In this document: positions 25,784-34,531 of the stretch, in pieces | Layout: every line of letters starts with the position of its first letter | Position numbering within the stretch: the stretch's first letter is position 1 | Assembly (NCBI GenBank): GCA_016871195.1 | Contig: VFZN01000011.1 | Location: 1 to 64,000, forward strand | Direction of reading: 5' to 3' | DNA length: 64,000 nt | DNA from: Acidobacteriota bacterium | GTDB taxonomy: Bacteria; Acidobacteriota; Vicinamibacteria; Vicinamibacterales; UBA2999 | Made by a program: the position numbers and the translations under genes | Notes under the pieces: model-generated | The model's input: only the letters and a program-made list of their open reading frames with translations | The model's database searches: none | What the model was told of the DNA's origin: nothing

Positions 25784-27610
25784 ATGATGAAGCGGATTGC
25801 CGTGCATCTGATGGTGGCGCTGGGCATGTCAGCCATGCTCAGCGCTGCGCCGGGCGGCTCGCCCATCGCCGATGCGGCGATGAAGGGCGACCTCGCCGCC
25901 ATTCGCACGCTCATCAAGCAGGGGGCCGACGTCAACGCCGCACGCGGTGACGGGATGTCCGGCCTGCACTGGGCGGCCGAAAAGAATCACGCCGAAATCG
26001 CGAGCCTGCTGGTCTATGCCGGGGCGAACACAGCGGCCGTGACCCGCATCGGGCAGTACACGCCGCTGCATGTCGCGGCCCGCGCGGCGAGCCCGGCGGT
26101 TGTCGAGGTGCTCCTCAAGGCCGGCGCCGTGGTTGATGCGAAAGCCAATCCCAGCGGAGCGACTCCGTTGCATCTGGCGGCCAACGCTGGCAGCGCACCA
26201 GTCATCAAGGCACTCATCACCGCCGGCGCCGACAAGAACGCCCGCGAGGCCGAATGGGGCCAGACGCCGCTGATGTTCGCAGCCGCCTGGAACCGCGTCG
26301 ACGCCATCAAGGCCCTGACGGCGGCCGGTGCCGACCCCAACATCGCGTCGACTTTCATCGACATCCAGAAGCGCAGCGCCCTCGACCGTGCGGCGTCGCA
26401 GCGCCAGTCCAAGGTGCTTGAGTCGTATGGCGTCGGCCCCGAGAAGCAGCCGTCGGCCAGCCAGATTCAGGCCGCCGCTCAGGCCGCGCGTGAACTCTTC
26501 GCTTCGGGCAAGGTCCCTCCCCCAGACAAGAACGCGCCGCCTGACCGTTTCGGTGGTTTCAACCCTGAGGAAATCAATCCTCCCGTGGCGACGAAGGGGG
26601 GCCTCACCGCCCTGCTGCACGCCGCGCGCCAGGGCTATGTCGAGTCGGCACGGGCGCTGCTCGATGGAGGTGCCAACGTCAATACGGTGGGCGCCGGTGA
26701 TGGCACGAGCGCGCTGCTGATGGCGGTGATCAATGGACAGTTCGACATGGCCATGTTCCTGCTCGACCGCGGTGCCGACCCCAACCTCGCCGCCAATGGC
26801 AACGGGGCTTTCCCCCTGTGGGCCGCGGTCAACGTGCAGTGGCAGCCGCGCACGCGGTTCCCGCAGCCCCAGGAGATGGAACGCCAGAAGGCCACCTATC
26901 TCGACGTCATGCAGCGGCTGCTTGAGAAGGGAGCCGACCCGAACATGCGCATGAAGTCGCATCCGTGGTACCTCGTCTACACGGGTTGCGGCAACCGCAA
27001 CTGCGGGCTGGCCGACACGTCGGGCTCAACCGCGTTCTGGCGCTCCGCATACTCCGTGGACCTTGATGCCATGAAGCTGCTCGCCCGCTTCGGCGCCGAT
27101 GTCAATATCGCGACGATGGCTCCCCGCGAGGCGATTCGTCGTCCCGGTGCACCGCCGCCGGGTGCCGGTGGCCCCGTGCAGCCCACGCCGGTCGACGGTC
27201 AGGAGCGCTACACCGCACCGCCCGTTCCCGCGGGTGGTCCTGGTGCCCTACCAATTCATGCGGCCGCCGGTGTCGAATATGGCGAAGGCTTCGCAGGCAA
27301 CGCCCATCGGCATGCCCCCGGGGGATGGCTGCCGGTGATGAAGTACCTGGTCGAGGAAATGGGCGCCGATGTGAATGCCCGAGACAACGATGGCTACACG
27401 CCCCTGCACCACGCGGCCGCGCGTGGCGATAACGAGATGATTACGTATCTCGTGTCCAAGGGCGCCGACGTGCGCGCCGTGTCCCGCAGCGGCCAGACGA
27501 CGGCCGACATGGCGAACGGGCCCGTGCAGCGCGTGTCTCCCTATCCCGAGACCGTGTCCCTGCTCGAGAAGCTCGGGTCGCGCAACAACTTCAACTGCGC
27601 CTCCTGCTAA
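25784..27610 (+). CDS. Exported ankyrin-repeat protein
   Basis: The 608-residue product has a signal peptide (MMKRIAVHLMVALGMSAMLS, cleavage near AAPG). It carries about eight to ten ankyrin repeats in two blocks: about residues 25-205, with units such as GMSGLHWAAEKNHAEIASLL, TPLHVAARAASPAVVEVLLK and TPLHLAANAGSAPVIKALI, and about residues 270-600. A Pro-rich linker around residue 450 and a CGNRNCG segment interrupt the second block. It presumably binds protein partners in the periplasm. As the third gene after DUF1592 and DUF1552, separated by 27 bases, it is probably part of the same system. The end reads NNFNCASC. Confidence 0.85.
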   Translation: MMKRIAVHLMVALGMSAMLSAAPGGSPIADAAMKGDLAAIRTLIKQGADVNAARGDGMSGLHWAAEKNHAEIASLLVYAGANTAAVTRIGQYTPLHVAARAASPAVVEVLLKAGAVVDAKANPSGATPLHLAANAGSAPVIKALITAGADKNAREAEWGQTPLMFAAAWNRVDAIKALTAAGADPNIASTFIDIQKRSALDRAASQRQSKVLESYGVGPEKQPSASQIQAAAQAARELFASGKVPPPDKNAPPDRFGGFNPEEINPPVATKGGLTALLHAARQGYVESARALLDGGANVNTVGAGDGTSALLMAVINGQFDMAMFLLDRGADPNLAANGNGAFPLWAAVNVQWQPRTRFPQPQEMERQKATYLDVMQRLLEKGADPNMRMKSHPWYLVYTGCGNRNCGLADTSGSTAFWRSAYSVDLDAMKLLARFGADVNIATMAPREAIRRPGAPPPGAGGPVQPTPVDGQERYTAPPVPAGGPGALPIHAAAGVEYGEGFAGNAHRHAPGGWLPVMKYLVEEMGADVNARDNDGYTPLHHAAARGDNEMITYLVSKGADVRAVSRSGQTTADMANGPVQRVSPYPETVSLLEKLGSRNNFNCASC

Positions 27611-27634
27611 CCTGCAGGAGACCAGCGATAGGCC

Positions 27635-27670
27635 GCACACGAGCCAGGCCCTCGGGTCTGGCTCGTGTGC
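27635..27670. terminator. Strong bidirectional-looking hairpin between convergent genes
   Basis: GCACACGAGCCAG (27635-27647) and CTGGCTCGTGTGC (27658-27670) form a perfect 13-bp stem with a 10-base loop, 24 bases after the ankyrin stop codon. The convergent methyltransferase gene ends at 27800. Confidence 0.6.
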
Positions 27671-27799
27671 GTTGTGGACCCACCACGGCTCCACGCACCC
27701 GTATTCAGGCACACCACCGCGCACCACCTGACAGCCAACCCACGATGGCAGGTCGAGACGTGCAGACCACCGAGAGGGACACACCGCCCAGCGGAATGC

Positions 27800-28705
27800 T
27801 CAGGGCTGCCGTGTCGCGCGAAAGCGGCGCGTGCTGCCGTCCCTCAGCCGTTCAACGCCGGTCAGTGCCAACTCGGACCAGTCACCCTCGAAGCGCCGTT
27901 CACCGACGCTGAATGCCACTGCCGTGCCGCGCACGCGGGCCTGACGAATCGGCTCAGAGCTCGAGCCGGATTGCCACTCGCCATGCAGCACCTGATGCAA
28001 CTGCGTCAGCACGAGACGCTCACCGCTGTCGAACACCCAGCTACCTGCGACCCGTGCCGGCACTATCCACAGCAGGGCATCGCACCAGTCGGTGCAGAGC
28101 TCGGCGCGCACGCGCTCCTGCGCGTCCGGGTCCCAGTCGGTGAATCCGAATGTGTTTGCGACGATACGCGTGCCGGGCCGCAACGACTGCAGACGTGGCA
28201 GCAGGCGATCGAGATTTTCAGGCAGCAGATACAGCGCGAACACCGTGGCCTGGCTGATGTCGGCCTCGAACATGTCGCCCTGCACGAAGGACGCCCGGTC
28301 CTGCATGCCCGCGTCTGCCGCAGCCTGGCGGGACAGCGTCACCAGTTCCGGATTGAACTCCACGCCAATCGCCCGCGCACCCAGTCGAGCCGCGGCAATG
28401 ACGGCACGCCCGTCGCCCGACCCCAGGTCGACCACGACGTCCTCCGGCGTCACGCCCGCCAGTGACAGCATCGTGTCGAGCAGTGCCGGAGGTGTCGGCA
28501 CCCAGACGACATCCTTGCCTGCCTGCCCGATGGAGGGGCGGTAGGGCCGGGGGGCCTGCTGAGCGTCTGCCGCCGCTGCCACCTGCCCATCCCTGGGGAG
28601 CGACGGTCCAGCCGCCAGACGTTCGGACGTCTCGAGCGAGATACACAGCAGCATCGCCGCCGCGCAGCCACGGTGGCGCGACCATTCACAGGGGAAGCCA
28701 GTCAC
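27800..28705 (-). CDS. Class I SAM-dependent methyltransferase with a possible export signal
   Basis: The 301-residue product has motif I VVDLGSGDGRAVIAAARLGA, the ribose-contacting acid in IGVEFNPE, and motif II-like RASFVQGDMFEAD at about residues 90-150. The N-terminal 35 residues include a hydrophobic stretch (CAAAMLLCISLE) that could be a signal peptide. This would be odd, because SAM is cytosolic; the true N-terminus may be further in, near APRPYRPSIGQAG. TAGACT lies six bases before the GTG at 28705, a leaderless arrangement. The lysK gene upstream on the same strand ends 52 bases away. The substrate is unknown. Confidence 0.7.
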   Translation of the reverse strand: MTGFPCEWSRHRGCAAAMLLCISLETSERLAAGPSLPRDGQVAAAADAQQAPRPYRPSIGQAGKDVVWVPTPPALLDTMLSLAGVTPEDVVVDLGSGDGRAVIAAARLGARAIGVEFNPELVTLSRQAAADAGMQDRASFVQGDMFEADISQATVFALYLLPENLDRLLPRLQSLRPGTRIVANTFGFTDWDPDAQERVRAELCTDWCDALLWIVPARVAGSWVFDSGERLVLTQLHQVLHGEWQSGSSSEPIRQARVRGTAVAFSVGERRFEGDWSELALTGVERLRDGSTRRFRATRQP

Positions 28706-28757
28706 GACGGAAGTCTATCGCGTGATGCCGAAGAGCGGTGCCCGTGCCGCCGGCGTC

Positions 28758-29963
28758 TCAGCGCGCGGCGAGCACAAGGGAGCGCAGCGCTTCGGCCAGC
28801 ACCTGGACAGCCGTCCAGTATTCGTCGAGGCTCAGGTGTTCGTGCGGCGTGTGGTCCAGTGCGGCGTCGCCGGGGCCGTAGGCGAGAATCGGGCACTGCC
28901 AGACGGGCGCGACGACATTCATGTCGCTGGTGCCGGTCTTCACGACAAATCCCGGGGTGCTGCCAGAGACGACGCGTCTGATCGCACTGAGAAAGCTGCG
29001 CACGAGCGGCGTGGTGCGTTCGGCGCGCCACGCCTGTTCCCATCCCCGGAAGTGCAGTGACATGGTGGTGCGGACGCCCGCGAGGGTGACGGTCTGGCGT
29101 GACGGTTCACCGGCGCCAGCTGCCAGTGTGATGTCCGGTAGCGTGGCGGACTCGATGCCGCGTGCCGCTTCGGCCGCGAGTGCGTGCGCGAAGGCCTGCG
29201 CATCGAAGCCCACCGGCAGTCGCCAGGCAAACTGCGCGTCGACGGTGTCGGTGAGGCCGTCGAGGTTGCCGGTGATCAAGCGACGCAGGCTTGGGCTGAG
29301 TTGGTCGAAGGGCTTACCGACGCCCTCGTTGTGCCGATCGGCGTGCGCGCGCACCCAGTTCCAGAGCTCAACGACCGACTCGGCCACGCTGGCGTCTGGG
29401 CCGGCCGTGTGCGCCATCGACTGCGAGGCGGCGACATCGACCAGCAGCCGCCCCTTGTAGCCCAGCGTCACTCGATGCATGTGGCTGGGCTCGCCGATGA
29501 CACAGGCCATGGGCACCGGCTCGCGCACGCCGTCAAAGCGCGCGGCGATGTGGCGCGCGCCCTTGCTCGTGGCTGACTCTTCTTCGACGGCACCGACCAC
29601 CACGAGGCGAATGCCTGCCGCGTGGGCCCAGGCCGACCCAAGCATGGCCCCGGCGGCGACAAATGTGGCGAGGGGCCCTTTCGCATCCACGCTGCCGCGC
29701 CCGTGCAGCACATCACCCTCGATGCGCACGGGAATCTTTCCGGGTACCGTATCGATGTGCCCGAGCAGCACGACGACGGTGGCGGCATCAGTCGGCCCGA
29801 GCTCGCCGACAGCATTTCCGGCTTCGTCTACGAAGGCGCGGTCGTATCCGGCGGCCCGCATCTGGTCGGCAAGCCAGGCACTGGCCGTGTGCTCATGCCG
29901 TGAGAGCGACTCGATGGCGACCAGCCCGTAGACCAGAGCCTCCGCCGATTCCCGGGTCATCAT
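28758..29963 (-). CDS. lysK: LysW-gamma-lysine/ornithine hydrolase (M20 metallopeptidase)
   Basis: The 401-residue product is an M20-family zinc peptidase: [10 protein letters not shown] and [13 protein letters not shown] supply the first metal ligands, VGAVEEES the catalytic Glu pair, and [15 protein letters not shown] the last His. In the carrier-protein route, LysK/ArgE releases lysine or ornithine from the C-terminal glutamate of LysW. The assignment rests on the operon: it is the last gene after lysJ, with which it overlaps by 3 bases. Alone it could pass for an acetylornithine deacetylase, but no acetyl-route gene is present. Confidence 0.85.
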   Translation of the reverse strand: MMTRESAEALVYGLVAIESLSRHEHTASAWLADQMRAAGYDRAFVDEAGNAVGELGPTDAATVVVLLGHIDTVPGKIPVRIEGDVLHGRGSVDAKGPLATFVAAGAMLGSAWAHAAGIRLVVVGAVEEESATSKGARHIAARFDGVREPVPMACVIGEPSHMHRVTLGYKGRLLVDVAASQSMAHTAGPDASVAESVVELWNWVRAHADRHNEGVGKPFDQLSPSLRRLITGNLDGLTDTVDAQFAWRLPVGFDAQAFAHALAAEAARGIESATLPDITLAAGAGEPSRQTVTLAGVRTTMSLHFRGWEQAWRAERTTPLVRSFLSAIRRVVSGSTPGFVVKTGTSDMNVVAPVWQCPILAYGPGDAALDHTPHEHLSLDEYWTAVQVLAEALRSLVLAAR

Positions 29964-31156
29964 GCGTCGAGGCTCGCGGCGATGGCGTCGATTCCGAGGG
30001 TCATCTCGTCCTCGGACAGGATGAGCGGCGGCAGCAGACGCAGGATGGTGGGGCCTGCGGGCAGGGCAATGACGCGATGGTCGACCATCAGCCGTTTGAG
30101 GACGGGGGCGACCTTGGTGCGGAGTTCGACCGCGATCATCAGCCCAAGGCCCCGGATGTCCCGTACTGCGGGCACACCGGCGAGCCGCTCGCGCAGGCGG
30201 GCCAGCATCTCTGCGCCCCTGTGGGCGCTGCGCTCGATGAGGTGCTCGTCACGGTAGGCCCCAATCGCGGCCAGTCCCGCGGCACAGGCGAGAGGTGAGC
30301 CGCCGAACGTCGACCCGTGTGCCCCCTGCGATAACGCCGCACGCACCTGCGCGGTATACGCCACGGCCCCCATGGGGAAGCCACCGCCGAGGCCCTTGGC
30401 CATGCACAGCAGATCGGGCTGCACGCCGACGTGCTCGCAGGCAAACCATCGTCCGGTGCGCCCGAACCCGGTCTGAATCTCGTCAGCGATCAGCAGCGCG
30501 CCACGTTCGCGGCATACGCGCGCCGCGGTCTCGATGAAGGCGGCCGTGCTCAGGTTGACGCCGCTTTCACCCTGAACGATTTCGACGATGACCGCCGCAG
30601 TGTCATCGGTGACGGCCACGTCGATGGCGGCGGCGTCGTTGAAGGGGACATGCGTCGTGTCGAGCAGCGGACCGAACCCGTCGCGATACTTGGGTTCCCA
30701 TGTCACCGACAGTGCACCGAACGTGCGGCCGTGGAATCCCTTCGTCGTCGACACGAAACGCTGACGCCCGGTCGTGAGCCGGGCGAACTTGAGTGCGCCA
30801 TCCACTGCCTCGGCGCCGCTATTGCAGAGAAACGCATGTGGCAGGTGTGGCGGCAGCACGCCGATGAGCGCCTCGGCAAACTGCGCGCGCACGTCGTTGT
30901 AGAGATAGTTCGGGCACAGGGCCAGTGTCTGCGCCTGGTGCACGATGGCGGCGGTCACACGCGGATGGCAGTGCCCCAGCATGGCCACGCCCTGCGCCGA
31001 ACTCAGGTCGAGATAGCGATGGCCGTCGCTATCGACCATCCAGCAGCCCTCGCCGCGCACGAAGACGGTCTCGCCCCGGCGGGCCGTAGTGCCCCCGAGA
31101 ATCTGCTCTTCATGTGACCACAGGGGGACCAGTGCATCGGACACAGGTGTGCTCAC
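29960..31156 (-). CDS. lysJ: LysW-aminoadipate/glutamate semialdehyde aminotransferase
   Basis: The product is 398 residues from the GTG at 31156, a class III PLP aminotransferase. Seen are [46 protein letters not shown], the PLP lysine in [12 protein letters not shown], and [12 protein letters not shown]. It transfers an amino group from glutamate onto the LysW-bound semialdehyde, the step before release by LysK. Its start overlaps the lysZ stop (GTGA) and its end overlaps lysK, which implies translational coupling. An open frame extends far upstream but is antisense-like and unrelated. By sequence alone it could be called ArgD. Confidence 0.88.
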   Translation of the reverse strand: MSTPVSDALVPLWSHEEQILGGTTARRGETVFVRGEGCWMVDSDGHRYLDLSSAQGVAMLGHCHPRVTAAIVHQAQTLALCPNYLYNDVRAQFAEALIGVLPPHLPHAFLCNSGAEAVDGALKFARLTTGRQRFVSTTKGFHGRTFGALSVTWEPKYRDGFGPLLDTTHVPFNDAAAIDVAVTDDTAAVIVEIVQGESGVNLSTAAFIETAARVCRERGALLIADEIQTGFGRTGRWFACEHVGVQPDLLCMAKGLGGGFPMGAVAYTAQVRAALSQGAHGSTFGGSPLACAAGLAAIGAYRDEHLIERSAHRGAEMLARLRERLAGVPAVRDIRGLGLMIAVELRTKVAPVLKRLMVDHRVIALPAGPTILRLLPPLILSEDEMTLGIDAIAASLDA

Positions 31157-31956
31157 TGGATATGCGTGCCGCCGCCGGCGAGGGCGCGGGACAGCGGCTG
31201 TTCGATGCGGCCATCCGCGAAGATGACCTTGCGGACGCCACCGGCAATGGCCTCGACGGCCCCCAGCACCTTCTTCTTCATCCGGCCCTCGGCGTATTGC
31301 ATGAACTGGTCGGCATGGGCGCGGGGAATCTCGGTGATGAGCGTCGACTCGTCGGGGAAGGCGCGCAGCAGGCCCGGCGTATCCGTCAGGATCAGCAGGG
31401 CCTCGGCACCGAACGCGCCTGCCACCATGGCCGCGGCCCGGTCGCCGTCGACGTTGATTGCTTCGCCGACTGTCGATGCGCCGGGTGGTGTCAGGACGGG
31501 GAAGTAGCCCTCCTTCATGAGCAGCCGCAGCAGGTGTGTATTCACCTTCTCGACAGTACCGGTCCAGTCGTCGCGCAGTACGAGGCGTCGACCGTCGACC
31601 TTGATGCGCAGGGTGTCCTTGCGCGTGCCCTCGAAGATGCGGCCATCGAGGCCCGACAGCCCCACGGCATTTACGCCGGCCGTCTGCAACTTCTCGACCC
31701 ACATCTTGTTGAGTTGGCCACAATAGACCATCTCGAAGATCTCAAGCGTGCGCCGGTCGGTGCGTCGGCTGACATGGCCTGTTTCGCTGGTGACAAACTG
31801 CGGCGGGTGCCCGAGTGCCTCGGCCACGGCGTTGGTGGTTTGTGCGCCGCCGTGCACCAGCAGCAGGTCGGTGCCTGAGGCGCGGAGCGCCACCAGATCG
31901 GCGACGACGGCGTCGATGTTGAGGCTGGTGCCTCCGCCTACCTTCACCACAATCAT
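31153..31956 (-). CDS. lysZ: LysW-aminoadipate/glutamate kinase
   Basis: The 267-residue product is an amino-acid kinase: [11 protein letters not shown] (phosphate-binding loop), [12 protein letters not shown], and [16 protein letters not shown] near the ATP site. The stretch [20 protein letters not shown] followed by [12 protein letters not shown] is typical of LysZ rather than of the acetylglutamate kinase ArgB. It phosphorylates the side-chain carboxyl of the amino acid carried on LysW. The gene lies 16 bases after lysY and overlaps lysJ. Confidence 0.9.
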   Translation of the reverse strand: MIVVKVGGGTSLNIDAVVADLVALRASGTDLLLVHGGAQTTNAVAEALGHPPQFVTSETGHVSRRTDRRTLEIFEMVYCGQLNKMWVEKLQTAGVNAVGLSGLDGRIFEGTRKDTLRIKVDGRRLVLRDDWTGTVEKVNTHLLRLLMKEGYFPVLTPPGASTVGEAINVDGDRAAAMVAGAFGAEALLILTDTPGLLRAFPDESTLITEIPRAHADQFMQYAEGRMKKKVLGAVEAIAGGVRKVIFADGRIEQPLSRALAGGGTHIQ

Positions 31957-31972
31957 CGGTCAGGCCACTCCA

Positions 31973-33028
31973 CTAAATCGGGTGCAGTCCGGGAAACTCG
32001 AGGCCGAGGCGTTCGTCCCATCCGCACATCAGGTTGGCGCACTGCAGGGCGCTGCCAGCGGCCCCCTTCATCAGATTGTCGATGGCGCCGAGCGCCACGA
32101 CGCGCCGGCTCGTGGCATCGAATTCGAAGCCGACATCGGCGTAGTTGCTGCCCGAGAGAATCTTCGGCTCGGGATAGCGGTACAGGCCCACGCGATCCTT
32201 CACGATGCGCACGAAGGGCTCGGAGCTGTAGGCATCTCGATACGCCTTCCAGAGCTCACGTTCGGCCACGCCCTCGTGCACGAATACGTGCGCGGTGGCC
32301 AGGACGCCGCGCACGTTGTCGACGGCCGTGGCTGACAGGTGCACGTCGGTGGTCACTCCCGCGAGTGCCAGCGCCTGCAGCACTTCGGCGGTGTGACGGT
32401 GACCCGTAGGGGCAAAGCTGCGCATGACCCCGGCGCGTTCGGGGTGGTGGGTCGAGTCGTTGCTGGCGGCGCCGCCCTCGCTCGAGCCGACCTTGACCTC
32501 GCAAATGACGCCGCGTGCGGTATCGATGAGCTGCGCCTTGGCCAGCGGCCAGATGGCCAGCGTGGTGGCGGTGGCATTGCAACCGACACCGCTCACGTGG
32601 GTGGCAGCCGTCAATGCCTCGCGGTGCAGCTCAGGAAGGCCGTAGACGAAGCGGCTGAGCCACTCGGGACGCGCGTGCGGATGCCCGTACCAGCGGTCAT
32701 AGTCGCCGGCGTCGCGCAGGCGGAAGTCGGCGCTGAGGTCAACGATGCGCGGGGCGAGCGCCGCGAATGTCTCGATGCGCGCCATGGCACTGCCGTGCGG
32801 CAGGCCGAGGAACAGCAGATCGCAGGGGATCAGGCTGTCTGCGGTCGAGAACTTGAGCGTCGTGCGTCCGCGCAGATTCGGGTGCGTGAAGTGTACGAAT
32901 TGACCATCGAGCCGTTCGCTGGTGACCTGCTGCACGCGGATGTACGGGTGCTGCAGCAGCAGGCGGAGCAGCTCGCCTCCGGTGTAGCCGGAGGCGCCGA
33001 CGATCGAGGCGGTGAGCGTGCTTGACAT
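31973..33028 (-). CDS. lysY: LysW-aminoadipyl/glutamyl phosphate reductase
   Basis: The 351-residue product is an NADPH-dependent semialdehyde dehydrogenase of the ArgC/LysY type. VGASGYTGGELLRLLLQHP is the nucleotide-binding motif, FLGLPHGSAM a conserved strand, and GVGCNATAT holds the catalytic cysteine; KVGSSEGGAASNDSTHHPER is a substrate loop. It reduces the LysW-bound acyl phosphate to the semialdehyde. The gene lies 8 bases after lysX and 16 before lysZ in the carrier-protein operon. Confidence 0.9.
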   Translation of the reverse strand: MSSTLTASIVGASGYTGGELLRLLLQHPYIRVQQVTSERLDGQFVHFTHPNLRGRTTLKFSTADSLIPCDLLFLGLPHGSAMARIETFAALAPRIVDLSADFRLRDAGDYDRWYGHPHARPEWLSRFVYGLPELHREALTAATHVSGVGCNATATTLAIWPLAKAQLIDTARGVICEVKVGSSEGGAASNDSTHHPERAGVMRSFAPTGHRHTAEVLQALALAGVTTDVHLSATAVDNVRGVLATAHVFVHEGVAERELWKAYRDAYSSEPFVRIVKDRVGLYRYPEPKILSGSNYADVGFEFDATSRRVVALGAIDNLMKGAAGSALQCANLMCGWDERLGLEFPGLHPI

Positions 33029-33036
33029 CGCCTGCG

Positions 33037-33981
33037 CTACGCGGACGCGCCGTCGGCGAGAGAGATAGTGGCGAGGTGCGCGGATGTGGCCGGTGGAAAA
33101 CCGTTGGCCGCATCCCAGCCCTCGCGGGCCACGCGCAGGCAGAAGTCGACCATGCGCTCGGGGATGTCAACGCCGGTCGGCGCGATGCTGTTGCGGAACT
33201 CCATCGTGTAGTTCACTTCGTTGACGAGCAGGCCGCGGTCGGGGTCTTCAAACAGGTCGAGGGCTACCATGCCGCCGCCGCAGGCGCGCGCGGCACGTGT
33301 GCAGAGGTCCGCCATCTCTGGCGTCACCGGGCAGTTCTCCGAACGGCCCCCGCGTGCGGTGTTGGTGATCCAGTTTGGCGAGTGGCGGTAGATGGCGCAG
33401 ATGGTCTCGCTGCCGATCTGGAATGCGCGGATGTCACGGCCCGGCTTCTTCACGTATTCTTGAATGTAAAAAATGCTGTGGTGATAGCTGCCGAGGGTTT
33501 CCTTGTGCTCGAGAATTGATTCGGCCGCATCGCGATCGTTCACCTTGCTGAGCAGGCGGCCCCATGAGCCGACAGTCGGTTTGAGCACGACGGGATAGCC
33601 CAGCGACTCAATGGCCGCCAGGGCGCTCTCGGGTGTGTAGGCGACCAGTGCCTTCGGCTGCGGCACGCCGGCCGCCGCCAGGGCGCTCGTCGTCATCAGC
33701 TTGTTGCCGCAGATGTCGGCGACCAGCGCGGTGTTGACGGTCTTGACGCCCTGATCATTGAGAATCTTGAGGCTGTACAGCGCGCGGCTGTGGTTGATGC
33801 AGCGCTCGACGATGACGTCGAAGTGCTGATAGGGATGCTGCCGGACGTCTGTGATATCGAAGACCAGCGTGGAATCGTCGAGCAGATTGATGGTGACGCC
33901 GCGCCGTTCGAAGGCCTCGAACAGCAGCTTTTCCTCAACGCGCACGCGGCTGTAGAGCACGCCAACGCGCGGGCTACTCAC
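33037..33981 (-). CDS. lysX: ATP-grasp ligase joining aminoadipate or glutamate to LysW
   Basis: The 314-residue product is a RimK-like ATP-grasp enzyme: [20 protein letters not shown] (ATP-binding), [29 protein letters not shown], and the metal-binding [15 protein letters not shown]. These match LysX/ArgX, which links the alpha-amino group of alpha-aminoadipate or glutamate to the terminal glutamate of LysW. The sequence alone does not tell me which substrate it prefers. Its start lies 8 bases inside the end of lysW, so the ligase and its carrier protein are coupled. Confidence 0.88.
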   Translation of the reverse strand: MSSPRVGVLYSRVRVEEKLLFEAFERRGVTINLLDDSTLVFDITDVRQHPYQHFDVIVERCINHSRALYSLKILNDQGVKTVNTALVADICGNKLMTTSALAAAGVPQPKALVAYTPESALAAIESLGYPVVLKPTVGSWGRLLSKVNDRDAAESILEHKETLGSYHHSIFYIQEYVKKPGRDIRAFQIGSETICAIYRHSPNWITNTARGGRSENCPVTPEMADLCTRAARACGGGMVALDLFEDPDRGLLVNEVNYTMEFRNSIAPTGVDIPERMVDFCLRVAREGWDAANGFPPATSAHLATISLADGASA

Positions 33982-34159
33982 CCCAGTCCTCTTCTTCCTG
34001 TGGCGCCAGTGCCAGCGTCAGTGGTGCCAGGCCGATCACTTCCAGCTCGGCGCCGCAGCCCGGGCACTGGGTGATCTCGTGCTGCATGACGTCGGTCAGC
34101 GTGATGTCAGCGAAGCATTCGGGGCACGGGGTCGTGCCGGTTGCGGTGGGAAGAGCCAT
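33974..34159 (-). CDS. lysW: Amino-group carrier protein LysW
   Basis: The 61-residue acidic protein has a zinc ribbon (CPEC at 12-15, CPGC at 32-35) and the diagnostic C-terminus EEDWGE. The gamma-carboxyl of the last glutamate carries the growing amino acid, so the protein acts as both protecting group and carrier for lysine (from aminoadipate) or ornithine (from glutamate). The tail is the strongest evidence in the operon that the pathway is of the LysW type rather than the acetyl type. Confidence 0.93.
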   Translation of the reverse strand: MALPTATGTTPCPECFADITLTDVMQHEITQCPGCGAELEVIGLAPLTLALAPQEEEDWGE

Positions 34160-34213
34160 CGATCGGGAACTCCGGAAAACACACGCCCGGCCCCGTCGGG
34201 GGACCGGAGCCAG

Positions 34214-34459
34214 TCAGTCGTTGTGGGCCAGTTCGTACTCGCGCTGGGCGCGCGCCATCTCTGATCCGCGCACCTTGTCACGTTTGGCGGCCGCTTTCAT
34301 GGCCAGTGCGTGCGTGCCCGAGGAATGCACGGCGGGCAGCGACAGCAGGCGTTCGAGCTCGACGCCCTGGCACGACGGGCATGACGGCGTGTCACCCGTG
34401 CGGACCAGCGTCTCGAACTCGTGCCCGCAGCGGGTGCAGGCGTATTCGAACATCGGCAT
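34214..34459 (-). CDS. FmdB-type zinc ribbon protein
   Basis: The 81-residue product begins MPMFEYACTRCGHEFETLVR and has a second pair, CPSCQG. This is the FmdB/CxxC_CxxC_SSSS pattern, named after a putative formamidase/amidase regulator but in practice of unknown function. The C-terminal half is a charged helix. It is the first gene of the minus-strand LysW operon, 54 bases ahead of lysW. A perfect TATAAT on the minus strand ends ten bases before its ATG, so the operon promoter is probably here. Confidence 0.8.
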   Translation of the reverse strand: MPMFEYACTRCGHEFETLVRTGDTPSCPSCQGVELERLLSLPAVHSSGTHALAMKAAAKRDKVRGSEMARAQREYELAHND

Positions 34460-34469
34460 GATGGCGCCC

Positions 34470-34475
34470 ATTATA
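34470..34475 (-). promoter_or_regulatory. -10 box TATAAT for the LysW operon
   Basis: On the minus strand a perfect TATAAT lies ten bases before the FmdB start codon. No good -35 hexamer is seen, and the leader would be only a few bases long. Confidence 0.5.
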
Positions 34476-34531
34476 GATACGCTATGCTCTCGAACGCAGG
34501 AGTTTACGAGAGTTCCCACAGGAGGATTCCG

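Noticed and set aside
28758-34159. An acetyl-type arginine operon (argE-D-B-C) instead of the LysW route
   Set aside because: The LysW gene with EDWGE tail and the ATP-grasp LysX gene are in the same operon, and no acetyltransferase gene is present.
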